From an unicellular cyanobacterium SU2 (GTDB lineage Bacteria; Cyanobacteriota; Cyanobacteriia; Cyanobacteriales; Microcystaceae): a stretch of DNA of 64,000 nucleotides. Location: NCBI GenBank assembly GCA_002110465.1, contig NEED01000048.1:1-64000 (forward strand). Direction: 5' to 3'. This document shows, piece after piece, positions 1 to 8,210 of this stretch. The notes beneath the pieces were generated by a model, which had not been told where the DNA came from, ran no database searches, and saw nothing but the letters and a program-made list of their open reading frames with translations. How positions within the stretch are numbered: the first letter of the stretch is position 1; the number at the start of each line of letters is the position of its first letter. Both the position numbers and the translations under genes were made by a program.

Positions 1-683
1 TTTTACTTTCTAACTCTTTTAAAAATGATGTGTTGTTTCCATAGCCTGAATCAATAATAACAATTCCTGGTCGATACTTTCTCTTTAAAGTTTTGTCTAT
101 TAAGTTTAAAGCTATCTCTGGTTTTTTAAGAAAGTCTGAGTCTTTCTTCCCCTCTGGTAATGAATTAGCGTGTTGATATAATTCTATATCTAATGGTAGG
201 CTTTTTGTCCCATCATATAAATGACTTGTTACCACGACTATTCCATTATCAGTTTTCCCAATTTCTCCAATGTACTGTCGTCCCACCCCGTCTGTAAAAT
301 TGCGCACCGCCCGCGCTGAGGTTCCCTCAGCGTATAGGACGGAGCAAGCACCCACTTTTCCTATGTCCAGAATCATCAATAATTAAAGAAAATCCTGTTG
401 CTGGTTTAGTTTGACGACAGCTTTTCATCACCTCTAAACGGCGATTGTTGATTTCGAGTTCCCCCCAAGAGGCTCTTACTAAGAAATGGCGTAAACTGTG
501 GTAAGAAATATCTACGGTATCCTCTGCTATTTGAGCAAGATTTTTTCTCTCACTTTCTCCCAATAATCCTCCCAAATAGTGTCTAAACTCCTTTCTTTGG
601 GCTTTAGTTTTGAAAATATCGTCAAAACGTTTACACCATCTGTCGAAACAAGGAGGCATGGCCGTTGAAATTGTTTCTCTCAT
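1..683 (-). pseudogene. IS701-like DDE transposase, broken by a small palindrome
   Basis: The N-terminal part (118 codons from an ATG at 683) contains the first catalytic block IDDSGHRKSG. After this glycine the frame is destroyed by 49 extra bases. On the other side the transposase continues in a different frame as NFTDGVGRQYIGEIGKTD and later VIIDSGYGN, which carries the second catalytic Asp. Joining the two halves restores a normal IS701-type sequence, so this copy is a disrupted gene rather than two genes. The C-terminal part lies outside the window. Confidence 0.8.
302..350. repeat. 49-bp palindromic insertion in the transposase
   Basis: These 49 bases are extra relative to the continuous transposase reading frame. 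They contain a perfect hairpin, CGCTGAGG-TTC-CCTCAGCG, at about 314-332. As 49 is not a multiple of three, the insertion shifts the frame and inactivates the gene. I did not find a second copy of this exact sequence in the window. Confidence 0.65.
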
Positions 684-769
684 GAAAAATTGGTGATTGC
701 TATCAACCTAAACAACGCATCCTGTCTATATTAGCGCAAGATTTAGCTCAGATTCTAGCTAAAGTCCCA

Positions 770-2106
770 TTAGCGAAGAAGGAGAACCAGTCTTAAAACG
801 TCTCAAGAAAAAAGCAGACAATGCCAGTCTCAAAGCTTTGGAGTCCTTGATTGAAGAGAAAATGCCAGAGCAAAATCTGATTGATATTCTCAAAAACGTT
901 GATTACTGGACAAATTTCACGCGCCACTTTGGGCCACTGTCGGGTTCAGATCCTAAATTACACAGAGCAACCGAACGCTATTTATTAACCCTGTTTACCT
1001 ATGGCTGTAATCTTGGTCCATACCAAGCAGCCCGTCACATGAGAGGTCTTGCGACTGCCCACGAATTGTCTTTTATCAATCGCAGACATATCAACTTAAG
1101 TAAGCTCAATTCTGCTCTAGTGGATATTCTCAATCGGTATCATATTCTGGAATTACCCACCTTTTGGGGTAAGGGGACATCGGCTGCTGCCGATGGGACA
1201 AAATACGACCTTTACGAGCAAAATCTACTGTCGGAATATCATATTCGCTATGGGGGTTATGGGGGAATCGCCTATCATCACGTCGCTGATAGCTACATCG
1301 CATTGTTTTCCCATTTTATTCCCTGTGGTACTTGGGAGGCAGTTTATATCATTGACGGTTTGTTGAAAAATTCCTCTCTAATTCAGCCCAAGACTCTTCA
1401 TGCTGATACTCAGGGGCAATCAACCCCAGTATTTGCTCTCTCTCATTTATTGGGTATTAAATTAATGCCGAGAATTCGTAATTGGAAAGACTTAACTTTC
1501 TATCGTCCTGACAAGAACACAACTTATCAGCATATCGATTCCCTCTTCTCGGATTTGATTAATTGGAAATTAATTAAAACCCATTGGCAAGACTTATTTC
1601 GGGTAGTTCTATCAATTTCGACTGGTAAAATTTCTTCTTCGGTTTTGTTAAGAAAATTAGGAAATTACAGTCGAAAGAATCGCTTGTATAAAGCTTTTCG
1701 AGAATTGGGTCGGGTGGTGAGAACGGTTTTTCTCTTGGAATATATTTCTGATGCTAAATTAAGAAAACAAATCCAGGCAGCTACCAATAAAGTCGAGACT
1801 TACAATGGCTTTTCTAAATGGTTTTGTTTTGGTGGAGAGGGCCTTATTGCCAATAATGACCCAGAAGAGCAGGAGAAAATCATCAAGTACAATACCCTGG
1901 TGACCAATGCAGTTATTTTTCAGAACACAGTGGATTTAACTGAAATATTGCGGCAATTGAAGCGAGAAGGATATTTAATTGACCCAGAAGATATTAAGGC
2001 TATAAGTCCCTATCTAACCGAACATATCAAAAGATTTGGCGACTATTGGCTTGATATGGATATTTTCCCCAAGGCTTTGGATGAAATGGTGGCTCTGGGT
2101 GTTTGA
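770..2106 (+). pseudogene. tnpA: Tn3-family transposase, C-terminal part
   Basis: The open frame runs from the insertion-sequence junction (codons readable from 763) to a TGA at 2106, about 445 codons, against roughly 1000 for a full Tn3 transposase. It carries the C-terminal DDE domain: the Asp blocks AADGTKYD and HADTQGQS and the Glu block KVETYNGFSKW. The first half was cut away or displaced when the IS701-like element inserted. No resolvase and no convincing Tn3 terminal repeat follow the gene, so this is a relic. Confidence 0.85.
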
Positions 2107-2233
2107 GGGGGTGTTTGTTACATTACTTTACATCGTGTCCTATTTTGCACGTATGTCGGCTGTACGCCAACACGGGGGAATTGAGCCACTCAGTTCCCCT
2201 TTTTCTTTTGTTAATTTGACGAGAATAGCAACC

Positions 2234-2953
2234 ATGCGACCCGACCAATATATTCACTCAGACGGCTCTATTCTACCCTCTGTCAACGAAATTTTAGACG
2301 CGACGGCAGAAAACAAATCAACCAAGCCCCTGACCCCTTCTCAGGTTAAAAAACGCGAACAAGCTTTTGAGCGTGGACGTTTAGTTCATGAGGCGATCGC
2401 TGACTCCCTAACCGGAAGCCTGAGCGGAATGCCTGAGATTATTCACCCTTGGCAGCAATCGATTCGAGGCTTTGTCTCGGAAGTGCTAAGAAGTGAGGCC
2501 ACTATTACATCCTCAGAAAAGCCCCTAATTCATGACCAGTTAAGGTACGGCGGGACTCACGACTTGATCTTATCTTGGAGCGATACTTCGGTTTTGGTGG
2601 AAATGAAATCGACTCAAGGTAGTTGGAGTTATGACCCCCAAACAAAAGCCCGTAGCTATTCTCCTTACTGGCCTTGGTTCAGAAAAGCTGCCGAAGATGA
2701 AACGACACCCCGTCTGTTGAGTTGGGACTGGGTTAGCCCCTATCTCAAACGTGCTTGGTTGCAAAGTAGCTTCTACAAAATCTTAGCCGATTATCACCAA
2801 ATGCCCATTTCTGAAATCTGGGTGGTGGTATTAACCAAGGCTCAGTTTCAGGTTTTGCCTATGCCTGGAGACTTATGGGGGGAATGCTACACGGAGGCGA
2901 TCGCCCGACTCGAGCAGTTCCACCATCAAACTCAAGAGTCCGAAGTGGCTTAA
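2234..2953 (+). CDS. PD-(D/E)XK family nuclease-like protein
   Basis: This 239-residue protein has the core of a PD-(D/E)XK nuclease of the Cas4/RecB-like type. GRLVHEAI near residue 48 matches the helix with a conserved His, D110 (GGTHDLI) is the motif II Asp, and E123-M-K125 is the E-x-K motif. The frame is open upstream to 2036, overlapping the transposase. I chose the ATG at 2234 because homology-like sequence starts there and the upstream part reads as non-coding hydrophobic residues; M at 2153 is an alternative. It is the first gene after the Tn3 relic, probably cargo or a plasmid DNA-processing enzyme. The target is unknown. Confidence 0.65.
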   Translation: MRPDQYIHSDGSILPSVNEILDATAENKSTKPLTPSQVKKREQAFERGRLVHEAIADSLTGSLSGMPEIIHPWQQSIRGFVSEVLRSEATITSSEKPLIHDQLRYGGTHDLILSWSDTSVLVEMKSTQGSWSYDPQTKARSYSPYWPWFRKAAEDETTPRLLSWDWVSPYLKRAWLQSSFYKILADYHQMPISEIWVVVLTKAQFQVLPMPGDLWGECYTEAIARLEQFHHQTQESEVA

Positions 2954-2971
2954 CCTTTAATTTTTTTGGAT

Positions 2972-3023
2972 AATTAGAGTTAGTTATCATTCTATTTAAT
3001 AGAAATTCTAACTCACTCTAATT
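2972..3023. terminator. Stem-loop downstream of the nuclease gene
   Basis: Fifteen-base arms at 2972-2986 and 3009-3023 pair with one mismatch around a 22-base AT-rich loop. The stem begins 18 bases after the nuclease stop codon and ends 48 bases before the exonuclease start. There is no clean T run, so it could be a weak bidirectional terminator or an operator for the next gene. Confidence 0.35.
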
Positions 3024-3071
3024 CTTGGTAGTTTCTCTTGATTATTCTATCACATTCATTTTTTTTCTATT

Positions 3072-3839
3072 ATGTTAGAAGTCAATAATTGTTTAATCAT
3101 CAACACTGAAACCAACGGCGACCAAGAAGCTCAAACAGTCCTCGAAATTGGAGCAGTTCTTTACTCAGTCAAACATCAAACCATGCTCTCGTGTGGTTCT
3201 GGATTAAATGTTGTTTCAGACGACATTTTCAATCAAGCCGAATTAATCAACCGAATTCCAATTGAAGCCACAAGAGTTGCTGTGAAGCAACAGGGATTTT
3301 TCGAGCAGTGGATACAAGCCGCTTACGAAGAAGCCGATGTGATTATTGCTCACAATAAGAACTTTGACCAGCCTCTAGTTTTGGGTTTACCTTGGGCTAA
3401 AAATTGGGAGAAACCCTGGCTATGTACCTATCAAGATTTTGAGCTTTTTTGTGAAGCTTACCCAGGGAAACGAGATTTAATTTCTTTGGCTCAATATTAT
3501 GGTATTGGTATCAGTATTAGCCATCGAGCTATTAATGACTGTCTACTTTTAGCTGAAGTCTTTAATCGAGTTCCTAACTTGGCTGAACAGTTTAGAATTG
3601 CTCAATTGCCAATGGTTGAAGCTATGTGTCCTAAAATTGATAAATCTCCTACGATTAAGGGTTTCAAATGGGACTACGACCAGCAAGGTTGGTTCAAGAA
3701 AGATAAGAAAAAAAGCTTCGATTTTCCAATTATTACTGTTACCGAACCTCGTCAATTATTTAGAGCTATGGTCAGCTACCATGACCGTCAAATTGCCAAA
3801 GACTGGGGCTTTTCTTGGAACGAGCAACGCAGAGCGTGA
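3072..3839 (+). CDS. DnaQ-like DEDDh 3'-5' exonuclease-fold protein
   Basis: A 255-residue protein with the RNase H-like exonuclease fold of DnaQ and the epsilon subunit. Motif I is INTETNG (residues 10-16), motif II is AHNKNFD with D99, and motif III is SHRAIND with H151 and D156. In active enzymes motif I is D-T-E; here the first Asp is Asn (N11), so one of the metal ligands is missing. Residues 195-255 form an extra Lys/Trp-rich tail. It starts at an ATG with a poor ribosome site. It may be a weakened or non-catalytic proofreading-type protein, or use another ligand. It stands alone between a nuclease and a MITE. Confidence 0.75.
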   Translation: MLEVNNCLIINTETNGDQEAQTVLEIGAVLYSVKHQTMLSCGSGLNVVSDDIFNQAELINRIPIEATRVAVKQQGFFEQWIQAAYEEADVIIAHNKNFDQPLVLGLPWAKNWEKPWLCTYQDFELFCEAYPGKRDLISLAQYYGIGISISHRAINDCLLLAEVFNRVPNLAEQFRIAQLPMVEAMCPKIDKSPTIKGFKWDYDQQGWFKKDKKKSFDFPIITVTEPRQLFRAMVSYHDRQIAKDWGFSWNEQRRA

Positions 3840-3935
3840 GAACGGTTACTCAGCACTGAGGGAGCTAAGTTAATACCTTTTTCGACGGTGGTGTTGGAGA
3901 CTGACTCTACAATGGCTGAATTTTCTGGCAGTTAA

Positions 3936-4127
3936 TTAGTGGGACTTTGACATTTTTACAGGCTAAAAAAGGGGTAAAAGCCTTGTCAGACGCGGGATTT
4001 ACCTCGCACGAGGTAAATCCCACTCAAACCTAGATGAATTCAGGGTTTAGGGTCATTCGAGGTTAAACTATTGATACATAAGGCTTTCACCCCTTTTTGC
4101 CATCATTTTTTATCAAAGTCCCATTAG
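3936..4127. mobile_element. 184-bp MITE with TTAG duplications
   Basis: The element spans 3940-4123. Its ends are imperfect inverted repeats of about 48 bp beginning TGGGACTTTGA, and it is flanked by direct TTAG repeats at 3936-3939 and 4124-4127. The outer end matches the terminus of the IS701-like element at 761-769, which is a plausible source of transposase. The centre holds a perfect 13-bp hairpin (GGGATTTACCTCG, 2-base loop) near 3995-4022. It has no coding capacity. Confidence 0.85.
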
Positions 4128-4261
4128 CTTCTTTTTTGCAGCAAACACAAAGACTCTATTTTTGTCTTCAGTGTATTGCTTGTAGAATGAACTTAAGGAC
4201 ACACCTTACAAAAAAAGTAGTTAGCTATCGTAATTCAACACAAAGCGGAGAAGTTAATTCA

Positions 4262-4513
4262 ATGGAAACAACAACAATTAATGAAAAACTTATCTTAGAC
4301 AAACTCAAAAATCTTAAGCCTAAACAACAACAACAAGTTATCAATTTTATTGATTTTTTACAGTCTCAGAAAACACCAGCGGGGACTAATACAGAACAAG
4401 AAAAAGCCATTTCTGTTTTAGAATCAGCCTCAGATTTAGTAGGATGTATTAATAGCGGACAAGGCAATTTGTCTTTGAAAAAACAAGAATTTAAAAGAAA
4501 GTCTTTGAAGTAA
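4262..4513 (+). CDS. Antitoxin-like protein of the PIN module
   Basis: An 83-residue protein starting at METTTINEKL, in the usual position of a VapB-type antitoxin: one base separates its TAA from the PIN gene's ATG. The N-terminal half (KLKNLKPKQQQQVINFIDFL) resembles the DUF2281-like segment of cyanobacterial antitoxins; the C-terminal third is basic. The frame is open upstream into the MITE, but those residues are unlike a real N-terminus, so I reject the longer form. It presumably binds and neutralises the PIN protein and represses the pair. Confidence 0.65.
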   Translation: METTTINEKLILDKLKNLKPKQQQQVINFIDFLQSQKTPAGTNTEQEKAISVLESASDLVGCINSGQGNLSLKKQEFKRKSLK

Positions 4514-4514
4514 A

Positions 4515-4931
4515 ATGCTCCGAAATATAATCTTAGATACAGGAGTTTTAGTAGCTATTTTAGATCAAAGTGATCAGTATCACAATTGGTCAATTAAACA
4601 ATGGGAAAATATAGAAAAACCCTTGTGGACTTGTGAAGCAGTAATTAGTGAATCATGCTTTATTCTTCAAGATGTTTATGGTGGAGAAGATGCCATTATG
4701 GCTTTGGTAGAGAGAGGAACAATTGAAATCAACTTCAATCTCAATAGAGAAATCAAACTAATCCGAAACTTAATGAAAATTTATCAATCAGTTCCTATGT
4801 CTTTTGCCGATGCTTGTTTAGTAAGAATGACTGAGTTGATTCTTGGCAGTTCTATTTTAACCATAGATAGTGACTTCTACATTTATCGAAAAAATAAAAA
4901 AGAAGTTATTGATATAATTATTCCCCAATAA
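4515..4931 (+). CDS. PIN-domain ribonuclease toxin (VapC-like)
   Basis: A 138-residue single PIN domain. The acidic residues expected for Mg2+-dependent RNA cleavage are present: D8 (ILDTGVLVA), E46 (ISESCF), D99 (SFADAC) and D118/D120 (TIDSDF). VapC-type toxins cleave tRNA or rRNA and are held in check by the protein encoded just upstream. On a plasmid such a pair would favour plasmid retention. The pair lies directly beside the MITE, whose insertion may have replaced its original promoter. Confidence 0.8.
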   Translation: MLRNIILDTGVLVAILDQSDQYHNWSIKQWENIEKPLWTCEAVISESCFILQDVYGGEDAIMALVERGTIEINFNLNREIKLIRNLMKIYQSVPMSFADACLVRMTELILGSSILTIDSDFYIYRKNKKEVIDIIIPQ

Positions 4932-4974
4932 TCCCAACAAGTTGGTGTTTATTGAATCCCCAAAAATGAGTTAT

Positions 4975-5130
4975 TTAACCATCGGGGAATTGCCAACAAG
5001 AAATTTTTTCGACATTTAGACTACCACATCGAGATTTAGCATCAAACGTAGAATCAACCCATTCCCATCCACATAAACGACAATGGCTAAAAATATTATT
5101 ACGATTAGCTTCTTTAATTTTATTATCAGC
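4975..5130 (-). pseudogene. Remnant of a zinc-ribbon protein C-terminus
   Basis: About 51 sense codons on the minus strand end at a TAA (4975) and are preceded in frame by another TAA with no start codon between. The peptide contains CRLCGWEW and later a CWQF segment, like the C-terminal zinc-ribbon tail found on some cyanobacterial nucleases and transposon proteins. The rest of the gene is missing. It is the only recognisable content of the gap 4932-5218. Confidence 0.35.
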
Positions 5131-5218
5131 TTACAACACTCGGCGAAGAACATAGCCGGTTGCAGATGGATACAGCCAAGAGTCATAGTAAGACCGTCTA
5201 TGTTGTTCGTTGTTTGTT

Positions 5219-5992
5219 CTAAGCTATTTCATCAAAACCTGGCCTAATAAATGATCTAGCATTAGGAAATTCTTTTTCTGTAGTCTCTTGAATTCGTTTA
5301 AGATAATTTATAATTTTTAATATATCTTTTTTTTCAGCATCATAGTATTTTAATAACTCACTCCATACGTTAATTGAACGCTCAATTTCAATCAAAGCGA
5401 TTTTGGCCGAGCCGTCCGAGTCCTTTGGCATTTTTTCTAATCCAATGTTAGCTTCATGATCTCGACTTTTTATGGCTCTTGATAATTTAACTGTTATAGC
5501 ATATTTATAATAACTGATAACCTCCACAATTTCTTTAAGAGAGATAGGGCTCTCAGTAGAATTCGAGTAGACCAATTTTAAATACGATGTTTTTTTAGAC
5601 GTTAGAAAAGCATTGTCTATTAAAGGCTGATTATTTTTAAACCATTCATCAACTAGCTTAGTGTAATTCATGGCTAGATGAGTTAGTATATTTACTTTCT
5701 TATCGATTACACTATCTTGCTCAATTTCAATTGATTCAAGACTGACTCCTTGTTCTTTCGCTAAATCTTCAATTAAGTTAAGTGCTAATTTAAAAGACTC
5801 TTTTATCTTATCCCAAAATCTTTCATTGGCTTCATCCATTTCTTTTCTTTTGCTATTTTGCTCTTTTTCTATTGAATAACTCAAACAATGAGAAGTAAGA
5901 GAGCATCGTTCACACCATCTATCACAATAATTGTAAATACCAGAAATATACTTTGGTTCTTTTGCCCGCTTAATTAGTTCTTCGGAATCCAT
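5219..5992 (-). CDS. Hypothetical protein with N-terminal Cys cluster
   Basis: A 257-residue soluble protein. The first 40 residues contain a conserved-looking cysteine cluster, NYCDRWCERCSLTSHC, which could bind a metal or iron-sulfur centre. The rest is mostly charged helix, including the heptad-like stretch EEKQNSKRKEMDEANERF-like region after residue 43. There is no signal peptide or membrane segment. I do not recognise a characterised family. It stands alone, convergent with the PIN operon and separated by 91 bases from the DUF2887 gene in the same orientation. Confidence 0.6.
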   Translation of the reverse strand: MDSEELIKRAKEPKYISGIYNYCDRWCERCSLTSHCLSYSIEKEQNSKRKEMDEANERFWDKIKESFKLALNLIEDLAKEQGVSLESIEIEQDSVIDKKVNILTHLAMNYTKLVDEWFKNNQPLIDNAFLTSKKTSYLKLVYSNSTESPISLKEIVEVISYYKYAITVKLSRAIKSRDHEANIGLEKMPKDSDGSAKIALIEIERSINVWSELLKYYDAEKKDILKIINYLKRIQETTEKEFPNARSFIRPGFDEIA

Positions 5993-6083
5993 TTTTATTT
6001 TAATTATTCAAATAAAGACAACTGTTATTCATGTCAGATGACCAAGCAGTTTACTTCACTAACTTTGTCGTATTTAGAGTAGC

Positions 6084-6926
6084 TTAAACATTTTCCTCTA
6101 ACCACTGCCTTAAATCCTCTTCACTTCCGAAATTTAACAAGGCTTTTCCGAGATTTTCTAGTTGCTCGACGGACAGTCCTCGAATTTGTTCGGTGATAGA
6201 CGAGGGGAGTTCTGGGAAACGGGAGTTAAGAATGAGTAAAACTAAGTTAGCTCCTTCTTGTTGTCTTCCTTCAGAAAGTGCTTCTTGGTATACTTTGGTT
6301 TGTTTTAAATCGCTGAGTTCAAACATCGCTTCGATTTCCTCCCTACTTTTCTGGGGTAGTTTATAAACAATTATCTTCTGGATCAAATCAATCAATTGCT
6401 CTTGAATTTTTTGGTCAGTTACTTGAGTTTTAGTTTTTTCAATTAACTCCTTAGCTTGGGGAACAGCTTTCTGTTCTGATTGTACAACTAATTGTATCAT
6501 CCCGACTCCGAGGGAATTATCAGCCGCTTCTCCTAACTCGTCTAAATAGATACGAGTTAATTCGGGAAGGTTTAGCATATTTCTGAAGTTAAGAGGTTGT
6601 TCTCTTTCAATTTTTCGAGTCGGATAAATAACAACAATTTGCCAGGGATTTTGCGGTTTGTATTGCTTAAGGTACAACATAAATTCGCCGAACAATCGAT
6701 AATACAAATCCTCATCAGGTTGAAATTGAACTTCAACAAGAAACAAGGGTAAGTTAGGGTCTTCTACTTTGGGTAAAAATAGACCATCGAGTCGAAATGA
6801 AAGTTGTTTGATTTCTTGCGAAGCAAACTTATAGTTACTTTCCTTGATAGATGGTTCACCGATCAGATCGAAGAAACTACTTGGAAATTCGAGAAATATT
6901 TTATAAAAAATGCTATCTGTTTTCAA
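6084..6926 (-). CDS. DUF2887 / Rpn-family PD-(D/E)XK protein
   Basis: A 280-residue protein of the Rpn-like family that is abundant in cyanobacteria. The nuclease core lies near the N-terminus: FRLDGLFLP supplies the Asp and LFLVEVQFQ the E-x-Q version of E-x-K. A C-terminal DUF4351-type segment follows (residues 222-280, NLVLLILNSRFPELP and LENLGKALLNF). Relatives such as Escherichia coli RpnA cleave DNA and promote recombination. Copies spread within genomes and often accompany mobile DNA. Upstream lies a 365-base AT-rich gap that presumably holds its promoter. Confidence 0.8.
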   Translation of the reverse strand: MKTDSIFYKIFLEFPSSFFDLIGEPSIKESNYKFASQEIKQLSFRLDGLFLPKVEDPNLPLFLVEVQFQPDEDLYYRLFGEFMLYLKQYKPQNPWQIVVIYPTRKIEREQPLNFRNMLNLPELTRIYLDELGEAADNSLGVGMIQLVVQSEQKAVPQAKELIEKTKTQVTDQKIQEQLIDLIQKIIVYKLPQKSREEIEAMFELSDLKQTKVYQEALSEGRQQEGANLVLLILNSRFPELPSSITEQIRGLSVEQLENLGKALLNFGSEEDLRQWLEENV

Positions 6927-7291
6927 ACTTATCTCCTCTGGTTTTTAGATTCTTATTTTAAAACTCAAAACTAACTGCTTAAACATTTTAACTTTAAAAC
7001 ATTAATCAATAATAATCAAGCCAATAATTATCCAAGAAAATTAATTTAAAACAGATATTGCCAACAATATTATTAAAAGTTTTTAGTTCCATTCTTGTTA
7101 GTAAAGTTCTATTTGCCAACGATCAGGTTTTTCAATAAATGCAGCAATTATTAATAACAAATAATTAACTAAAATAATAGTTTTAACCTTGATTTTTTCA
7201 AGAATAGGGGTTATGATAATTATATCAGTTGCACTACAAGAACTGAGTAACTAATCGCCACATAATTCAACACCAACCTAGGAAATTAACA
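6927..7291. other. AT-rich gap between divergent genes
   Basis: This stretch separates the DUF2887 gene (minus) from the 7292 gene (plus) and must carry both promoters. It is strongly AT-rich with runs such as AATTAATTTAAAAC. I see no RNA gene, no heptamer repeat and no clear operator. Confidence 0.5.
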
Positions 7292-7714
7292 ATGACTAAT
7301 AACAACGAACAACGCTACGTAATCGAGGGCTTAACCGTAGGACAAAGTGCGAATCACCAAATAGCTGATGCGATAGCTTCCAAGTCAGCTTCTATGTTAG
7401 ACCAAGCACTTGAAGAAAACTTTGAAACCATTCTTGAAGCTAAGCTTAATCAAGCCGTTCAAGAAACACTAAATATTCATGCACAAAGGACTAAAAACTA
7501 TGCCAAAAAGTTTTTAGTAACTTCCAAGAATCGCTTAGCACAAAACTTGGTAGAAACACAGCACAATCATCGACTAGCATCGTTACAAGATAACTTAGAT
7601 CTCGCCGAAATCGAAGATTTTGACACGGATCTGCTCCCTGAAGTATCTCGGATTGGCGACGAAGCAGGAGCAATTGCCATCGAGACAAACGCTGATTCAT
7701 CTGTCGGATTTTAA
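7292..7714 (+). CDS. Hypothetical acidic helical protein
   Basis: A 140-residue protein starting at MTNNNEQRYV, without signal peptide or membrane segment. It is predicted largely helical, with a basic middle (RTKNYAKKFLVTSKNRLAQ) and an acidic C-terminus (LAEIEDFDTDLLPE). No recognised domain. Only seven bases after its stop a heptamer array begins, so the tail of the transcript would form part of the repeat hairpin. Confidence 0.5.
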   Translation: MTNNNEQRYVIEGLTVGQSANHQIADAIASKSASMLDQALEENFETILEAKLNQAVQETLNIHAQRTKNYAKKFLVTSKNRLAQNLVETQHNHRLASLQDNLDLAEIEDFDTDLLPEVSRIGDEAGAIAIETNADSSVGF

Positions 7715-7720
7715 AGAAAT

Positions 7721-8166
7721 AGGCAATAGGCAATAGGCAATAGTTTTTTTATTGATTTTATTGGAGGAAATATGTCAGACATTAAAGACTTTAGAGACTT
7801 AATAATTTGGCAAAAAGGAATGAAGATAGCTAAAGAATGCTATTTTCTTACAAAACAATTTCCCAAAGATGAATTATATGGAATGGTGCAGCAAATTAGA
7901 AGAGCGGCTACATCTATTCGGAGCCATATTTCCGAAGGCTATGGTAGAAGATCATCAGGAGATTATAAGCGTTTTTTAAATATTGCACAAGGCTCAATAA
8001 ACGAGCTGCAAACGCATTTACTTTTAGCTAAATCTGTCGGATTGTGTAGTCAGAAAGATATAGCATCTTTAATAGAAGAACTTCAATCAGAAACTCGAAT
8101 GATTATTGCTCTTATCAGAAAGTTGGAATAAAGACTTTCTATTGCCTATTGCCTATTGCCTATTCT
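7721..8166. repeat. Heptamer inverted pair around the four-helix gene
   Basis: The left arm (7721-7743) is three tandem copies of AGGCAAT; the right arm (8139-8166) is the reverse complement, CTATTGC repeated. Together they bracket a complete gene (7772-8131). The arms could pair in a transcript or a cruciform. The same heptamer, with small variations, recurs near 10.85, 11.12, 33.96, 34.44, 51.4 and 51.55 kb. Confidence 0.8.
7772..8131 (+). CDS. Four-helix-bundle protein (S23 / TIGR02436 type)
   Basis: A 119-residue member of the four-helix-bundle family first seen as open frames in intervening sequences of 23S rRNA genes. The signature DLIIWQKGMKIAKECY starts helix 1, and FPKDELYGMVQQIRRAATSIRSHISEGYGR covers the conserved centre in two adjoining segments. 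A good ribosome site (GGAGG) lies seven bases before the ATG. The function of this family is unknown, although the Avd protein of diversity-generating retroelements has the same fold. No reverse transcriptase or template repeat is visible here. The gene is enclosed by inverted heptamer arrays. Confidence 0.85.
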   Translation: MSDIKDFRDLIIWQKGMKIAKECYFLTKQFPKDELYGMVQQIRRAATSIRSHISEGYGRRSSGDYKRFLNIAQGSINELQTHLLLAKSVGLCSQKDIASLIEELQSETRMIIALIRKLE

Positions 8167-8210
8167 CTCCCCTCACTTTAACCTATCTCTGCACTACTAA
8201 TACTAAAACC

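Larger units (their letters stand above)
1..769 (-). mobile_element. IS701-like insertion sequence, right-hand part
   Basis: Only the transposase start and one end of this element are inside the window; the rest lies off the left edge. The right terminus reads AAAGTCCCA at 761-769 and is followed by TTAG. The same terminus and the same TTAG flank the MITE at 3940-4123. The IS701 family is known, as I recall, for 4-bp YTAR target duplications, which TTAG fits. The element interrupts a Tn3-family transposase whose reading frame resumes directly after the junction. The family call rests on the transposase motif IIDDSGHRKSG and the downstream IIDSGYGNNTSF motif. Confidence 0.75.

Noticed and set aside
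4097-4261. N-terminal extension of the antitoxin
   Set aside because: The first codons are the MITE end and the rest is unlike the family; the ATG at 4262 is the natural start.
7772-8131. Diversity-generating retroelement based on the Avd-like four-helix protein
   Set aside because: There is no reverse transcriptase and no template/variable repeat pair near it; the fold alone does not support the call.
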